From positions 62,001 to 126,000 of the forward strand of contig CALJEQ010000001.1 of NCBI GenBank assembly GCA_938074565.1: 64,000 nt of DNA. Direction: 5' to 3'. The notes beneath the pieces were generated by a model. The model was not told where the DNA came from, did no database searches, and saw only the letters and a program-made list of their open reading frames with translations. Each line of letters starts with the position of its first letter. Within the stretch, counting starts at the first letter, position 1. Source of the stretch: an uncultured Alkaliphilus sp. (lineage in GTDB: Bacteria > Bacillota > Clostridia > Peptostreptococcales > Natronincolaceae). Below are positions 44,563 through 54,290 of the stretch, piece after piece. The position numbers and the translations under genes were made by a program.

Positions 44563-45303
44563 CTAGATTTCATTTTTTATTTCTGCTATTAATTTTATGT
44601 CTGTTTTAGAAAGTTCCACCGTCTCCATAAGATCGGGTCTTCTTTCCATTGTAATTTTTAAAGACTTTTTACGTCTCCATCCATCAATGTTTTTATGATT
44701 TCCAGATAACAGTACATCTGGTACTTTTAAACCCTTATACTCCGCGGGTCGTGTATAGTGGGGATATTCTAATAATCCTGAATAAAAAGATTCTTCTTGA
44801 TAGGACTCTTCTTGTGAAAGCACACCTGGAATCAATCTAGAAACTGCATCAATAATCACCATAGCAGGAATCTCTCCACCAGTTAATACATAGTCTCCAA
44901 TGGATATTTCATCAGTAACTAATTCATCAACTACCCTTTGGTCTACCCCTTCATAGTGTCCACAGATAAAAATAAGTTCTTTTTCATTAGCTAATTCTGT
45001 AGCCAATTGTTGATTAAAGGTCTGCCCCTTCGGAGATAAATAGATGGTTCGGGGTTTAGTTTCACATTTAAGTTCATCTTTTATAGCTGCATGACAATCA
45101 AATATCGGTTGTGGAGTCATTACCATACCAGCTCCACCTCCATATGGATAGTCATCAACTTTTTTATGCCTACTTTCAGAATAATCCCTAATATTAATAC
45201 AGGCTATATCTAAAAGCCCTTTATCCCTTCCCCGTTGTAAAATACTTGAACCCAAGGTAGCATCAAACATTTGGGGAAAAAGAGTCATTACCCTTATAAT
45301 CAT
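44563..45303 (-). CDS. trmD: tRNA (guanine37-N1)-methyltransferase TrmD
   Basis: TrmD methylates G37 next to the anticodon and prevents frameshifts. The 246 residues contain the SPOUT/trefoil knot motifs [12 protein letters not shown] and [17 protein letters not shown], and GGGAGMVM near the N-terminus. It overlaps the end of rimM by four bases (ATGA). Position after rimM is classic. Confidence 0.97.
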   Translation of the reverse strand: MIIRVMTLFPQMFDATLGSSILQRGRDKGLLDIACINIRDYSESRHKKVDDYPYGGGAGMVMTPQPIFDCHAAIKDELKCETKPRTIYLSPKGQTFNQQLATELANEKELIFICGHYEGVDQRVVDELVTDEISIGDYVLTGGEIPAMVIIDAVSRLIPGVLSQEESYQEESFYSGLLEYPHYTRPAEYKGLKVPDVLLSGNHKNIDGWRRKKSLKITMERRPDLMETVELSKTDIKLIAEIKNEI

Positions 45304-45800
45304 TCAATCATTCCTTCTATTGGATCTACAATAATTTTACCTGCTTCAATATCTATAACAGGAATAAATTCCTTTACTGATGGAATTAAGTATTCCTTCC
45401 CCTCTTCATTGGCAATAACATATACTTCATTGGAACCTGCTTGTAGTATATCCTTAACTTTTCCTAAATAAACATTATCTACCGTATAAACATCAAGACC
45501 AACGATGTCTACTATATAGTACGTATCTTCGGGAAGTATTCTTTTTTGAGTCTCATCAATAAATAGATATTTTTTCTTGTACTTTTCAACTAAATTAATA
45601 TCGTTAAGATCTTTAAAGATAATTATTACATTGTTTGTTTGATACTGAACTTTTTGTATATGGAATTTCTCCTCAGAGCCCTCCATATATACCCATTTTA
45701 GTTCTTCAAAACGTTTTATATCATCGGTTAAGGGTATAACCTTCAGTCCTCCCTTAATACCATGTGTATTTACAATTTGTCCAACTCGTAGTTTTTTCAT
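45300..45800 (-). CDS. rimM: 16S rRNA processing protein RimM
   Basis: RimM assists 30S head assembly with S19. The 166 residues have the N-terminal RimM beta-barrel ([20 protein letters not shown]) and a C-terminal PRC-barrel domain ([16 protein letters not shown]). It lies between khpA and trmD and overlaps trmD by four bases. A 24-base palindrome precedes it. Confidence 0.96.
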   Translation of the reverse strand: MKKLRVGQIVNTHGIKGGLKVIPLTDDIKRFEELKWVYMEGSEEKFHIQKVQYQTNNVIIIFKDLNDINLVEKYKKKYLFIDETQKRILPEDTYYIVDIVGLDVYTVDNVYLGKVKDILQAGSNEVYVIANEEGKEYLIPSVKEFIPVIDIEAGKIIVDPIEGMIE

Positions 45801-45854
45801 AATCTACTTTTGCACCTACTTTTATTAGACTTTTTTATAGTTAAATAGTGAAAG

Positions 45855-45878
45855 AAGGATTAGGTATACCTAATCCTT
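45855..45878. other. Perfect palindrome between khpA and rimM
   Basis: AAGGATTAGGTA and its exact complement TACCTAATCCTT meet without a gap directly after the khpA stop. A weak T-rich stretch follows on the minus strand. It may dampen read-through from rpsP/khpA to rimM-trmD. Confidence 0.7.
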
Positions 45879-45879
45879 A

Positions 45880-46107
45880 CTAGATGATTTCTACAATGAC
45901 TCTTTTGTTATCTTTTGTCGCAGCAGCTTTTACAACAGTTCTAATGGCTTTAGCGATTCTACCTTGCTTACCTATTACTTTACCCATATCTTCTGGGGCT
46001 ACTTTTAGTTCAACAATAATAGATTGGTTTCCTTCAACCTCATTAACAATAACTTGATCTGGGAAATCCACTAAAGCTTTGGCAATAACTTTTACCAGTT
46101 CGCCCAT
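45880..46107 (-). CDS. khpA: KH-domain RNA-binding protein KhpA (YlqC)
   Basis: KhpA is a small single-KH-domain RNA-binding protein which in other Firmicutes pairs with KhpB and influences cell division. The 75 residues carry the KH signature GKVIGKQGRIAKAIRTVV. It follows rpsP with a 25-base gap, the standard position. Confidence 0.95.
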   Translation of the reverse strand: MGELVKVIAKALVDFPDQVIVNEVEGNQSIIVELKVAPEDMGKVIGKQGRIAKAIRTVVKAAATKDNKRVIVEII

Positions 46108-46132
46108 TTGTAAAACCCCCTAAATTACACTA

Positions 46133-46378
46133 TTATTCAATAATGCCATTTTTCTTAAGTAGATATTTTACTGTATCAGTAGGTTGTGCGCCATTATTAA
46201 GCCACTTTGTAGCTTTTTCATCATCTATCTTAATTTCCTTTGGCTCGGAAACCGGATTATAGTATCCTATTTCTTCGATGAATCTACCATCTCTTGGTGC
46301 TCTTGAATCAGCAACTACTATTCTGTAAAAAGGTCTTTTCTTAGCACCCATTCTTTTTAATCTAATCTTAACAGCCAT
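46133..46378 (-). CDS. rpsP: 30S ribosomal protein S16
   Basis: S16 stabilises the 30S body. The 81 residues match the family over its length: [19 protein letters not shown], then [21 protein letters not shown] behind AGGAGG. Located between ffh and khpA, as in Bacillus. Confidence 0.98.
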   Translation of the reverse strand: MAVKIRLKRMGAKKRPFYRIVVADSRAPRDGRFIEEIGYYNPVSEPKEIKIDDEKATKWLNNGAQPTDTVKYLLKKNGIIE

Positions 46379-46414
46379 TCTTTCACCTCCTTTAAAGTCT
46401 CAATATTTAAAAAT

Positions 46415-47755
46415 TTATTTTCCAAAGAAAGGAAGTTTGAACTTTCCGCCCTTTTTCATTTTATCCATATCGGTAAATTGCTTCATCATTTTTCTAGTTT
46501 GCTCAAATTGTTTAATTAAGCGATTTACCTGTTGAACACTGGTACCACTTCCATTTGCAATTCTTTTCCTTCTACTGGCATTTAATACCGAAGGATTTAT
46601 TCTTTCTTCTTTAGTCATGGATTGGATAATGGCTTGTATGTGTAACAATTCCTTCTCATCCACTTCTAATCCCTTCAACTGTTTACCAGCACCTGGAATC
46701 ATTTCTAATAACTGACTAATAGGACCCATGTTTTTTACTTGTTGTAGTTGATCTAGAAAATCTTCAAAGGTAAAGGTTTGTGTTTTAAACTTATTCTCTA
46801 ACTCTTTAGCCTTTTTAGCATCAAAGTTTTCTTGAGCCTTTTCTATTAGACTTAATACGTCTCCCATTCCCAGAATTCTTGATGCCATTCTGTCGGGATG
46901 GAAAGGTTCTAAATCATCTAGTTTTTCACCTAAAGCGGCAAATTTAATAGGTTTATTCGTCACTGCCCTAACTGATAAGGCTGCTCCACCACGGGTATCT
47001 CCATCTAGTTTTGTTAAGATAACACCGTCTATACCTAATTGATCATTAAAGTGTTGAGCAACATTGACAGCATCTTGCCCTGTCATGGCATCCACCACCA
47101 ATAATATTTCATGGGGTTTAATAGTACTCTTTATATCTTGTAGCTCACCCATTAATGCTTCATCAATATGCAGACGACCTGCTGTATCCACCAACATTAC
47201 GTCATTTCCATTATCAAGGGCATGTTCTAGTGCTTTTTTAGCTATATCTACTGGACTTTCCTTGTCTCCCAATGTAAAAACAGGAACATCCACTTGACCA
47301 CCTACAACTTGAAGCTGTTTAATTGCAGCAGGACGGTAAATATCACCTGCCACCAATAATGGTCTTTTACCCTGTTTCTTTAACAGTTTGGCTAATTTAC
47401 CCGACGTAGTTGTTTTACCTGCCCCCTGTAAACCTACCAACATAATAATAGTAGGAGGTTTGGAAGCAAAAGTAACTTTACTTTGAGTCGTTCCCATTAA
47501 TGAAGTTAATTCTTCATTAACGATTTTAATTATTTGTTGCCCTGGAGTTAAGCTTTCCAGTACATCAACACCAACTGCCCTTTCCTTCACCTTATTAATA
47601 AAATCTTTAACTACTTTAAAGTTAACATCTGCTTCTAAAAGGGCTAATTTTACTTCTCGCATTGCTTCTGTAACATCTTTTTCAGATACTTTGCCTTTAC
47701 CTTTTAGTTTTGATAAGGTGTTCTGGAGTTTTTCTGCCAATCCCTCAAAGACCAT
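46415..47755 (-). CDS. ffh: Signal recognition particle protein Ffh
   Basis: Ffh binds signal peptides and 4.5S/6S RNA and targets nascent chains to FtsY. The 446 residues contain the N domain, the G domain (LQGAGKTTTSGKLA, DIYRPAA, DTAGRLH, TKLDGDTRGGA), and the methionine-rich M domain (from about 300) with the RNA-binding helix region INPSVLNASRRKRIANGSG. The C-terminus ends in a basic tail. YlxM, which stimulates Ffh, precedes it. Confidence 0.98.
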   Translation of the reverse strand: MVFEGLAEKLQNTLSKLKGKGKVSEKDVTEAMREVKLALLEADVNFKVVKDFINKVKERAVGVDVLESLTPGQQIIKIVNEELTSLMGTTQSKVTFASKPPTIIMLVGLQGAGKTTTSGKLAKLLKKQGKRPLLVAGDIYRPAAIKQLQVVGGQVDVPVFTLGDKESPVDIAKKALEHALDNGNDVMLVDTAGRLHIDEALMGELQDIKSTIKPHEILLVVDAMTGQDAVNVAQHFNDQLGIDGVILTKLDGDTRGGAALSVRAVTNKPIKFAALGEKLDDLEPFHPDRMASRILGMGDVLSLIEKAQENFDAKKAKELENKFKTQTFTFEDFLDQLQQVKNMGPISQLLEMIPGAGKQLKGLEVDEKELLHIQAIIQSMTKEERINPSVLNASRRKRIANGSGTSVQQVNRLIKQFEQTRKMMKQFTDMDKMKKGGKFKLPFFGK

Positions 47756-47776
47756 ACGAAACCTCCTCGAAATCTA

Positions 47777-48142
47777 TTAATTCAACAATTCAGTTAATAA
47801 GCTTTTAATTTTGTCTAAGTGTTGTTTTAATCCTTCTTTTGGAGTACCTTGTTGAATTTCTTCCTCCAATGACAACACGCTCTCTAATGTTTTTTGTATT
47901 GAGTCGCTTTTACTGGCAAACAATTGTACCAACTTTAACTTTTCTTCATACTCATAAAGTATTTTTTCAGTTCGCTTTAATGTATCGTAAACAGCTTGTC
48001 TTGATATTTGAAAAGTTTCAGCTATTTCTCCTAGAGAAAAATCTTGGTTATAGTATAAGTCAATCATATCCCGTTGACGTTCTGTCAACAACTGACTATA
48101 AAAATCAAACAGTAGTGATATTTCAATTGTTTTTTCCAGCAT
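47777..48142 (-). CDS. ylxM: SRP accessory protein YlxM
   Basis: YlxM is a helix-turn-helix protein that binds SRP RNA and modulates Ffh GTPase activity in Gram-positives. The protein of 121 residues has a sigma70 region 4-like HTH (FSLGEIAETFQISRQAVYDTL) in the first half and a charged coiled C-terminus. I take the ATG at 48142, eight bases after AGGAAG. The GTG at 48151 overlaps the site. It heads the operon with ffh-rpsP-khpA-rimM-trmD. Confidence 0.92.
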   Translation of the reverse strand: MLEKTIEISLLFDFYSQLLTERQRDMIDLYYNQDFSLGEIAETFQISRQAVYDTLKRTEKILYEYEEKLKLVQLFASKSDSIQKTLESVLSLEEEIQQGTPKEGLKQHLDKIKSLLTELLN

Positions 48143-48208
48143 TTCAAACACTTCCTATTATTTATCAGTGTTGTATTGTGTGTAAAGTAACTTTCCTTTA
48201 CAGATAGT

Positions 48209-48237
48209 ATTTTATACTAAAATCACTCATGTGTCAA
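48209..48237 (-). promoter_or_regulatory. Promoter of ylxM-ffh operon
   Basis: A perfect TTGACA (48232-48237) and TAAAAT (48209-48214) on the minus strand, 17 bases apart, in the 111-base gap after ftsY. The start near 48202 gives a leader of about 60 bases. Confidence 0.75.
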
Positions 48238-48253
48238 ATACTTTTTTAAAAAA

Positions 48254-49567
48254 TTATTCTTCACCGAATAAAGCCGATACAAAGTTCTTAGAATCAAACT
48301 CTTGTAGGTCTTCCATCTTTTCTCCAACCCCAATAAGTTTAACAGGAATTTGTAGTTCTCGGCTAATTGCGATTACAACACCGCCTTTAGCAGTTCCATC
48401 TAATTTTGTTAAAACTAAACCAGTTATATCAGCTACTTCTTTAAATGTTTTTGCCTGTTGAATGGCATTTTGTCCTGTTGTAGCATCTAGTACCAGTAAT
48501 ATCTCTTTAGTAGCCTCTGCATATTCTCGATCAACAATTTTGAATATCTTCCCTAATTCATTCATTAGGTTCTTCTTATTATGCAAACGACCTGCTGTAT
48601 CACAAATAAGGACATCTGTTTTTCTTGCCTTTGCTGCCTGTATGCCATCATAGATTACCGCTGCTGGGTCTGAACCTTCTTGATGTTGAATAACATCTAC
48701 CCCCACTCGATCTCCCCAAATTTTTAATTGGTCAGATGCTGCCGCTCTAAATGTATCGCCAGCTGCTAAAACTACTTTTTTGCCTTGTTTCTTTAAACGG
48801 TTGGCTATTTTACCAATGGAAGTTGTTTTACCCACCCCATTTACACCAACCACTAAAATAATAGCCGGACCAGGTTCTACCTTCAATTTTTCATCTTCTG
48901 AAAAATCATCTAATATAGATGCCAACTTATCCTTTAGTAAATCTTTAATTTTACTAGGATCAGTAATTTTTTCTTTTTTAACTCGATCACGAAGGTCATC
49001 AATTACTTCCATAGTGGTGTCCACCCCCAGATCAGCAGTAATTAAGATTTCCTCCAATTCTTCAAACAATTCCTCATCAATTTTTTGATAAGACTTAACT
49101 AAGTTTTCTATCTTTCCTGTAATCCCTTGTTTGGTTTTTGATAGACCTTCTTTAAGACGTTTAAACAAACTAAACTTTTCTGTTGTTTCTTCTACAACTT
49201 CCTCAACAGTGTCTTCAAAGGCTTCCTCTTCTTCATCCAATACATAGTCCCCATCAGTTTGTTCCGTATCTACTTCTTGAATTTCTTGAATTTCTTGAAT
49301 TTCTTGAATTTCTTGAATTTCTTGAATTTCTTCTACTTCTTCTACTTCTTGTATTACTAACTCAACTTCTTCTATGATTTCTTCTTGTTCGTCAGGGGTA
49401 ACTTCACCCTCAAACGCCTCTTCTAGATCCTCTTCAATAATCTCTACTAACTCTTCATCATCCTCCATGTTTACAAGTTCTTCAGTTAATTCTTTTATTT
49501 CTTCCGACTCTATTATTTCTTCATTTTTTTTATTTCCCTTTAACTTATCAAATAATTTTTTGAACAA
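48254..49567 (-). CDS. ftsY: SRP receptor FtsY
   Basis: FtsY is the membrane-associated SRP receptor. The 437 residues start with a very acidic region (about 15-135) rich in Glu/Ile/Val. It includes six tandem EIQ triplets and mediates membrane association in other bacteria. The NG domain follows with [31 protein letters not shown] and [10 protein letters not shown]. The start is TTG with AGGAGG eight bases upstream. It follows smc directly (12 bases), as in Bacillus. The acidic region is longer than in many relatives. Confidence 0.97.
   Translation of the reverse strand: MFKKLFDKLKGNKKNEEIIESEEIKELTEELVNMEDDEELVEIIEEDLEEAFEGEVTPDEQEEIIEEVELVIQEVEEVEEIQEIQEIQEIQEIQEIQEVDTEQTDGDYVLDEEEEAFEDTVEEVVEETTEKFSLFKRLKEGLSKTKQGITGKIENLVKSYQKIDEELFEELEEILITADLGVDTTMEVIDDLRDRVKKEKITDPSKIKDLLKDKLASILDDFSEDEKLKVEPGPAIILVVGVNGVGKTTSIGKIANRLKKQGKKVVLAAGDTFRAAASDQLKIWGDRVGVDVIQHQEGSDPAAVIYDGIQAAKARKTDVLICDTAGRLHNKKNLMNELGKIFKIVDREYAEATKEILLVLDATTGQNAIQQAKTFKEVADITGLVLTKLDGTAKGGVVIAISRELQIPVKLIGVGEKMEDLQEFDSKNFVSALFGEE
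49274..49327. repeat. Six 9-bp tandem repeats inside ftsY
   Basis: The unit TTCTTGAAT is repeated six times without a mismatch, encoding six EIQ tripeptides in the acidic domain of FtsY. The perfect identity at DNA level suggests recent expansion by slippage. Unit number is likely to vary between strains without changing frame. Confidence 0.95.
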
Positions 49568-49579
49568 ATAAATCCCCTC

Positions 49580-52500
49580 CTAACTGGCTATTACTTCATC
49601 TTTATCCGTTAATTTTACTGAAACTAGTTTAGAAACACCTTCTTCCTCCATAGTCACTCCATATAAAACATCTGCCAATTCCATTGTTCCTTTACGATGG
49701 GTTACAACAATAAATTGCGTTGTTTCCGAAAGTTCCTTTAAGAAGTTAGCGAATCGTCTTACGTTTGCATCATCCAATGCTGCTTCAATTTCATCCAATA
49801 TACAGAAGGGGCTTGGTTTTACCAACAGGATGGCAAATAATAATGAAATGGCTGTTAAGGCCCTCTCACCCCCTGATAAAAGCGATAAATTTTGAAGTTT
49901 CTTTCCTGGTGGCTGTGCAATGATGTCAATTCCACAATTTAATATATCTCCTTGGGCTTCCAATATTAAGTCTGCCTTTCCCCCACCAAACAGTTTACTA
50001 AAGACTTCATTGAAGTTTTGTTTAATAATTTGGAACTGTTCTATAAATTGCTTCTCCATAGTTTTTTCCATTTCCTTTATAACTTCAGATAAAGAATCCT
50101 TTGCCTCTACTAAGTCATCCTGCTGTTTTTTCATAAACTCGTAGCGTTCTTTAATCTTTTCATATTCTTCTATGGCGTCCAAATTTATACTACCTAAAGA
50201 TTTCATTTCATCTTTATATTTCTTAATCTCCTTTGTAACCTGACCAAGATCTTCAATTTCCTCTTTATAATTTTGGGCGGAATTATAGGTTAATTCATAC
50301 TCTTCCCATAATTTATTGTAAAAGGTTTGCTGTTGCATTTCCAGTCGAGTTCTTCTTAAATCTAATTTATGGCTACTCTCCTGTAATCCACCAATTACTT
50401 CATCAACATGAGTAATTCCTTTCTTTACTTCAAACTCCCATGCAAGAATCTCATTCTTTTTATTCTTTAAAGACTCTAGATTTGTTTCTAAGTCTTCTGC
50501 CAATTGTTTTAATTGTATCAATTCTTGTTTATAAGTATCAAATTCCACCTGTAACTGATGGTTTTTATCTTGATTATTTTGAATTTCTTTCTGCTTCACC
50601 AATAACGTTTCTGCATTATTTTTAATTGCCCTTTGTAATCCTTCTATTTCCTGCAACAAAGATTTCTTTTGACCCTCAGTTGCTGCAACTTTTACCTTAT
50701 CTTGTGTAATTTCATTGTTAATAGATTCTAGAACATTTCTTTCCAACTGTAAGTCTTTCTGAGAATCCGATACCCTTTGTTGGGTATTTGATATTTTTTC
50801 TTCTAACTTATTTATCTCTACATTACGTATTTGTAATTTATCCTCCGAATCTTTTTTTACTTCTTCCAACTGTTTAATCTCGGTAGTAAGTTGTAGTAAT
50901 GAATCCGTTAAATGTTGTTTTTCATTTACAGCTTGCTCTAGTTTATTACCAATAGTTACTTCTTTAATTTTATTTTCTTGCTGTTTTTGATTTAAATTTT
51001 TAATTGTTTCGTTTAACTCATTACGTCTATTCTGTAATTTTTCTAATGACTGTCGAAGTAACTGTAATTCATCTTGATCTTCTTTGATTTGTTGAATTAA
51101 CTCTTCTAGTTCTCTTTTCCTTCCTAAAATGCCTGAACCCGTTTTAGGAACACTCCCCCCCGTCATGGAGCCACCAATGTTTAATACATCACCATCTATT
51201 GTAACTATTTTTAAACGGTACTGCAATTTTCTAGCCACTTGAATTCCAATTTCTAGATTAGGCACAATTAGAACTCTTGATAGTAGATTAGAAAACACAT
51301 TTGCAAATTTATTATCAGTTTTAATAATATTAAAAGCCACCTCTACTCCATCAAATTGTTGAAGTATATCATTTTCTTCTTTATTTATACTTCTTGGTTG
51401 AAGGGCTTTTATTGGAAGTATTGTTATTCTTCCCATATTATTCTTTTTCATATGGTCAATTAGTCGTTTACCGTCTTCTTCCGTCTCACTAATTATATTT
51501 TGGATGGATGCCCCTAGAGCTGTTTCCAAAGCCATCTCATAGCCTTTTGGTACTTTAATCAAATCAGCTACTACTCCATACACCCCTTTACCCAATTGAG
51601 GATTTCTTTCACAAGCAGTTAATATATTTTTAACGCTTTTATTAAAACCATCATGTTCTCTTTCCAGTTCTTCTAAAAGGTTTTTTCTGGAGGTTTTATG
51701 ATTTAATTGATTCTTGGACTCTTCTAACTGCTTTGTCATTATAGAAATACTTTTTTCAATTTCTTCATTAGAAGTTAATTGTTTCGAATGTTCTTCCTCT
51801 GTAGCATGAATTAAGCTTTCAATTGCTTCGAGATCCTTCTCTAGTTGTTGAAAAAATATGGAGTTACTTTCCATCTTTTCATTGTAATTTTTAACTTCCC
51901 TCTGTACCTGTTCCATCCGTTTATCCATCGTCTTTATAAGGGTAATAAGACTGTTTAACTCACTCTTTTTATCTGAAATTTCATTTAATGTATCTATAAT
52001 CAATGACTTAGAATTCTCTAGGTTATCTTCTTTAGACGAATTTAGCTGGGCTTGTTTTTCATATTGAGCAACTTTAGCTGTTAAAACACCCTTTAAATTA
52101 TCTAACTCTTTACAAATCCCTTCCAGTTCCTTCAATTTTTTCTCCAACTCCATTGAAGATGTACTTTCTAAGGCTTCCATATTTTTTATTTCCAGTTGAA
52201 TTCTAGCAAGATTTTCATCATTATGGGTCATTTTCTCTTGACTAAGGGTAATGAGTCCTTCTTTACTTTTAATAGTATTCTCTGCTTGAAAATATTGATT
52301 TTGAACTTTTTCTAAATCCCCTTCGCAAAGGTTCAATTGTTCTTTTACTTTTTCTATTTCATTTTGATGTTCTTGTTTATTTTTTGATTGTTCTTCTAGA
52401 GAATTTTTGATGGATTCAATTTGATCTAAAATAATCTTTAATTCTCCATCAATTTTATCAATCTCTCTAATAAAAAGATTAACCTCCAGCTTAATTAAAC

Positions 52501-53161
52501 TCTCCTTTATTTCTTTGAACTTTTTAGCCTTGCTACTTTGACGTCTAAGGGGTTCTATTTGACTTTCCAACTCGTGTAAAATATCAGCCACCCTCAAAAG
52601 ATTATCTTTAGTAGAGTTTAATTTCTTTTCCGCTTCATCTCTTCTATTTTTGTATTTAACGATTCCTGCTGCTTCTTCAAAAATTAATCTTCTTTCCTCT
52701 GGCTTACTACTAAGTATTTCATCTATTTTACCTTGTCCAATAATGGAATATCCTTCTTTTCCTATTCCGGTGTCCATTAGAAGTTCTCTAATATCCTTTA
52801 ATCTACAGGAGGATTTATTTAAATAATATTCACTTTCACCAGAACGATAAACCCTTCTTGTGATGGTGACTTCACCATAATCTATTGGTAGCATTTTTGC
52901 TGAATTGTCTAAAGTGAGGGATACTTCCGCCATCCCCACAGGTTTTCTAGAGGCTGTACCAGCAAAAATAACATCCTCCATTTTTGCTCCCCTCAGAGAT
53001 TTAGGGCTTTGTTCCCCTAAAACCCAGCGAATAGAGTCAGAAATATTACTCTTTCCACTTCCGTTGGGTCCCACAACACCTGTTATTCCACCTTCAAAGT
53101 GCATATCTATTTTATCAGCAAAAGACTTAAATCCTTGAATGTCTAATCTTTTTAAATACAA
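49580..53161 (-). CDS. smc: Chromosome segregation ATPase SMC
   Basis: SMC is the condensin core for chromosome organisation, working with ScpA and ScpB. About 1193 residues: N-terminal head with VVGPNGSGKSN, long coiled coils, a hinge at about 510-670 (GGSMTGGSVPKTGSG near its end), a second coil, and the C-terminal head with signature LSGGERALTAISLLFA and Walker B ILDEIEAALDD. I set the start at the TTG at 53161, just before YLKRLDIQGFKSFADK and with GGGGTGA upstream. Family members begin there, whereas an ATG-like extension to 53218 would add 19 unusual residues. Confidence 0.96.
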   Translation of the reverse strand: MYLKRLDIQGFKSFADKIDMHFEGGITGVVGPNGSGKSNISDSIRWVLGEQSPKSLRGAKMEDVIFAGTASRKPVGMAEVSLTLDNSAKMLPIDYGEVTITRRVYRSGESEYYLNKSSCRLKDIRELLMDTGIGKEGYSIIGQGKIDEILSSKPEERRLIFEEAAGIVKYKNRRDEAEKKLNSTKDNLLRVADILHELESQIEPLRRQSSKAKKFKEIKESLIKLEVNLFIREIDKIDGELKIILDQIESIKNSLEEQSKNKQEHQNEIEKVKEQLNLCEGDLEKVQNQYFQAENTIKSKEGLITLSQEKMTHNDENLARIQLEIKNMEALESTSSMELEKKLKELEGICKELDNLKGVLTAKVAQYEKQAQLNSSKEDNLENSKSLIIDTLNEISDKKSELNSLITLIKTMDKRMEQVQREVKNYNEKMESNSIFFQQLEKDLEAIESLIHATEEEHSKQLTSNEEIEKSISIMTKQLEESKNQLNHKTSRKNLLEELEREHDGFNKSVKNILTACERNPQLGKGVYGVVADLIKVPKGYEMALETALGASIQNIISETEEDGKRLIDHMKKNNMGRITILPIKALQPRSINKEENDILQQFDGVEVAFNIIKTDNKFANVFSNLLSRVLIVPNLEIGIQVARKLQYRLKIVTIDGDVLNIGGSMTGGSVPKTGSGILGRKRELEELIQQIKEDQDELQLLRQSLEKLQNRRNELNETIKNLNQKQQENKIKEVTIGNKLEQAVNEKQHLTDSLLQLTTEIKQLEEVKKDSEDKLQIRNVEINKLEEKISNTQQRVSDSQKDLQLERNVLESINNEITQDKVKVAATEGQKKSLLQEIEGLQRAIKNNAETLLVKQKEIQNNQDKNHQLQVEFDTYKQELIQLKQLAEDLETNLESLKNKKNEILAWEFEVKKGITHVDEVIGGLQESSHKLDLRRTRLEMQQQTFYNKLWEEYELTYNSAQNYKEEIEDLGQVTKEIKKYKDEMKSLGSINLDAIEEYEKIKERYEFMKKQQDDLVEAKDSLSEVIKEMEKTMEKQFIEQFQIIKQNFNEVFSKLFGGGKADLILEAQGDILNCGIDIIAQPPGKKLQNLSLLSGGERALTAISLLFAILLVKPSPFCILDEIEAALDDANVRRFANFLKELSETTQFIVVTHRKGTMELADVLYGVTMEEEGVSKLVSVKLTDKDEVIAS

Positions 53162-53260
53162 CAAAATCACCCCATACCTACTATGAAATATATACTGATT
53201 TATTTTATCACAAAGCACTACAGAACTCTAGTAAAACCAGTAACAACTCCAACTATGGTA

Positions 53261-54289
53261 CTATTTATCCACCTGTAATATTATTTGTCCTTCTTCTATT
53301 TCCAAAGAAGTTCTAATATTGAGATGATTTAAACTATATTTTTCTAAAAAATATTTTTTATTAGATTGTTTAAATCCCGCCACCTTAGAGGCTTCCCTTT
53401 CATTACAATAGATGGTTACGTTACGTAGTTGCGAATTTTCCAACTTTGAAAATTGATTTTCTATTAACCCACGAAAAATTTCCGTTTCCACCATTTCTCG
53501 GAAAGCTGGATGATATGGACCCGCCACAATGCTCTTACCATAGGTTATTTCTTCAGTAGACTGTAACCCTAACCTAATTACTGGTATTTTGTTGTCTTCA
53601 AATGAAGTTAATACTTCTTTACATAAAACAACACACTCTTCAAGGCTAAATGGTTTATATTCTCCTGTCTGAAATAATTCTTCTAATCCTGTATCTTTAA
53701 TAACAATAGTTGGATATACCCTAACAAAGTCCGGTTTATAATGGATAAAATCAGCCACCGTTTGATAAATACTCTTCGGGCTATCTCCTGGAAGTCCCAC
53801 CATCATCTGTAATCCTAATTTCAATTGATTATCTTTTATTAATCTTACTGCTTTGTCAACATCATCTTTACAATGTCCCCTATTACTTAAAGTTAAAACA
53901 TCTTCATTGGTGGATTGTACCCCTAGCTCAATAGTAGTAACACCGTAACCCTTTAATATATCTATTATTTCTTGACTAATATAATCAGGTCTGGTGGAAA
54001 GCCTTATACCATCAACTTCCCCAGTCTTAACGTACTTAGATGCAGGAGTCAATAACTCTTGCTGTTTATTTATCGGCAGACCTGTAAAACTACCTCCATA
54101 AAAAGCAATTTCTCGGAGTTGATCTCCTTGAGGAAAGGTACTTAAATAATTAATAATAGTCCCCTCAACTTCTTCTCCTGTTGGTTCTTCTTCAGTTCCT
54201 GCAATTCTCTTTTGATTGCAGAAAATACAGTCATGGGGGCAACCACGATGGGGTATGAATATTGGAATAATGTATACTTTTTTTGCCAT
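53261..54289 (-). CDS. Elp3-like radical SAM protein without acetyltransferase domain
   Basis: The 342-residue protein is a radical SAM enzyme of the Elp3/YhcC-like group with cluster motif Cys17-x3-Cys21-x2-Cys24 (CPHDCIFC). A glycine-rich SAM-binding motif is seen at FYGGSFTGLP, followed by the conserved STRPDYI and ELGVQSTN. The C-terminal part is a radical SAM C-domain. Elp3's GNAT acetyltransferase domain is absent (Elp3 has about 550 residues). Its substrate is unknown; tRNA modification is possible from the relationship. It is always near rnc and smc in clostridia as far as I remember, and here sits one base after rnc. Confidence 0.8.
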   Translation of the reverse strand: MAKKVYIIPIFIPHRGCPHDCIFCNQKRIAGTEEEPTGEEVEGTIINYLSTFPQGDQLREIAFYGGSFTGLPINKQQELLTPASKYVKTGEVDGIRLSTRPDYISQEIIDILKGYGVTTIELGVQSTNEDVLTLSNRGHCKDDVDKAVRLIKDNQLKLGLQMMVGLPGDSPKSIYQTVADFIHYKPDFVRVYPTIVIKDTGLEELFQTGEYKPFSLEECVVLCKEVLTSFEDNKIPVIRLGLQSTEEITYGKSIVAGPYHPAFREMVETEIFRGLIENQFSKLENSQLRNVTIYCNEREASKVAGFKQSNKKYFLEKYSLNHLNIRTSLEIEEGQIILQVDK

Positions 54290-54290
54290 G

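Noticed and set aside
49183-49377. Plus-strand leucine-rich repeat-like peptide opposite ftsY
   Set aside because: The repeats are the antisense reading of the EIQ-coding tandem repeat.
53162-53218. N-terminal extension of SMC
   Set aside because: The ribosome-binding site and family N-terminus both point to the TTG at 53161.
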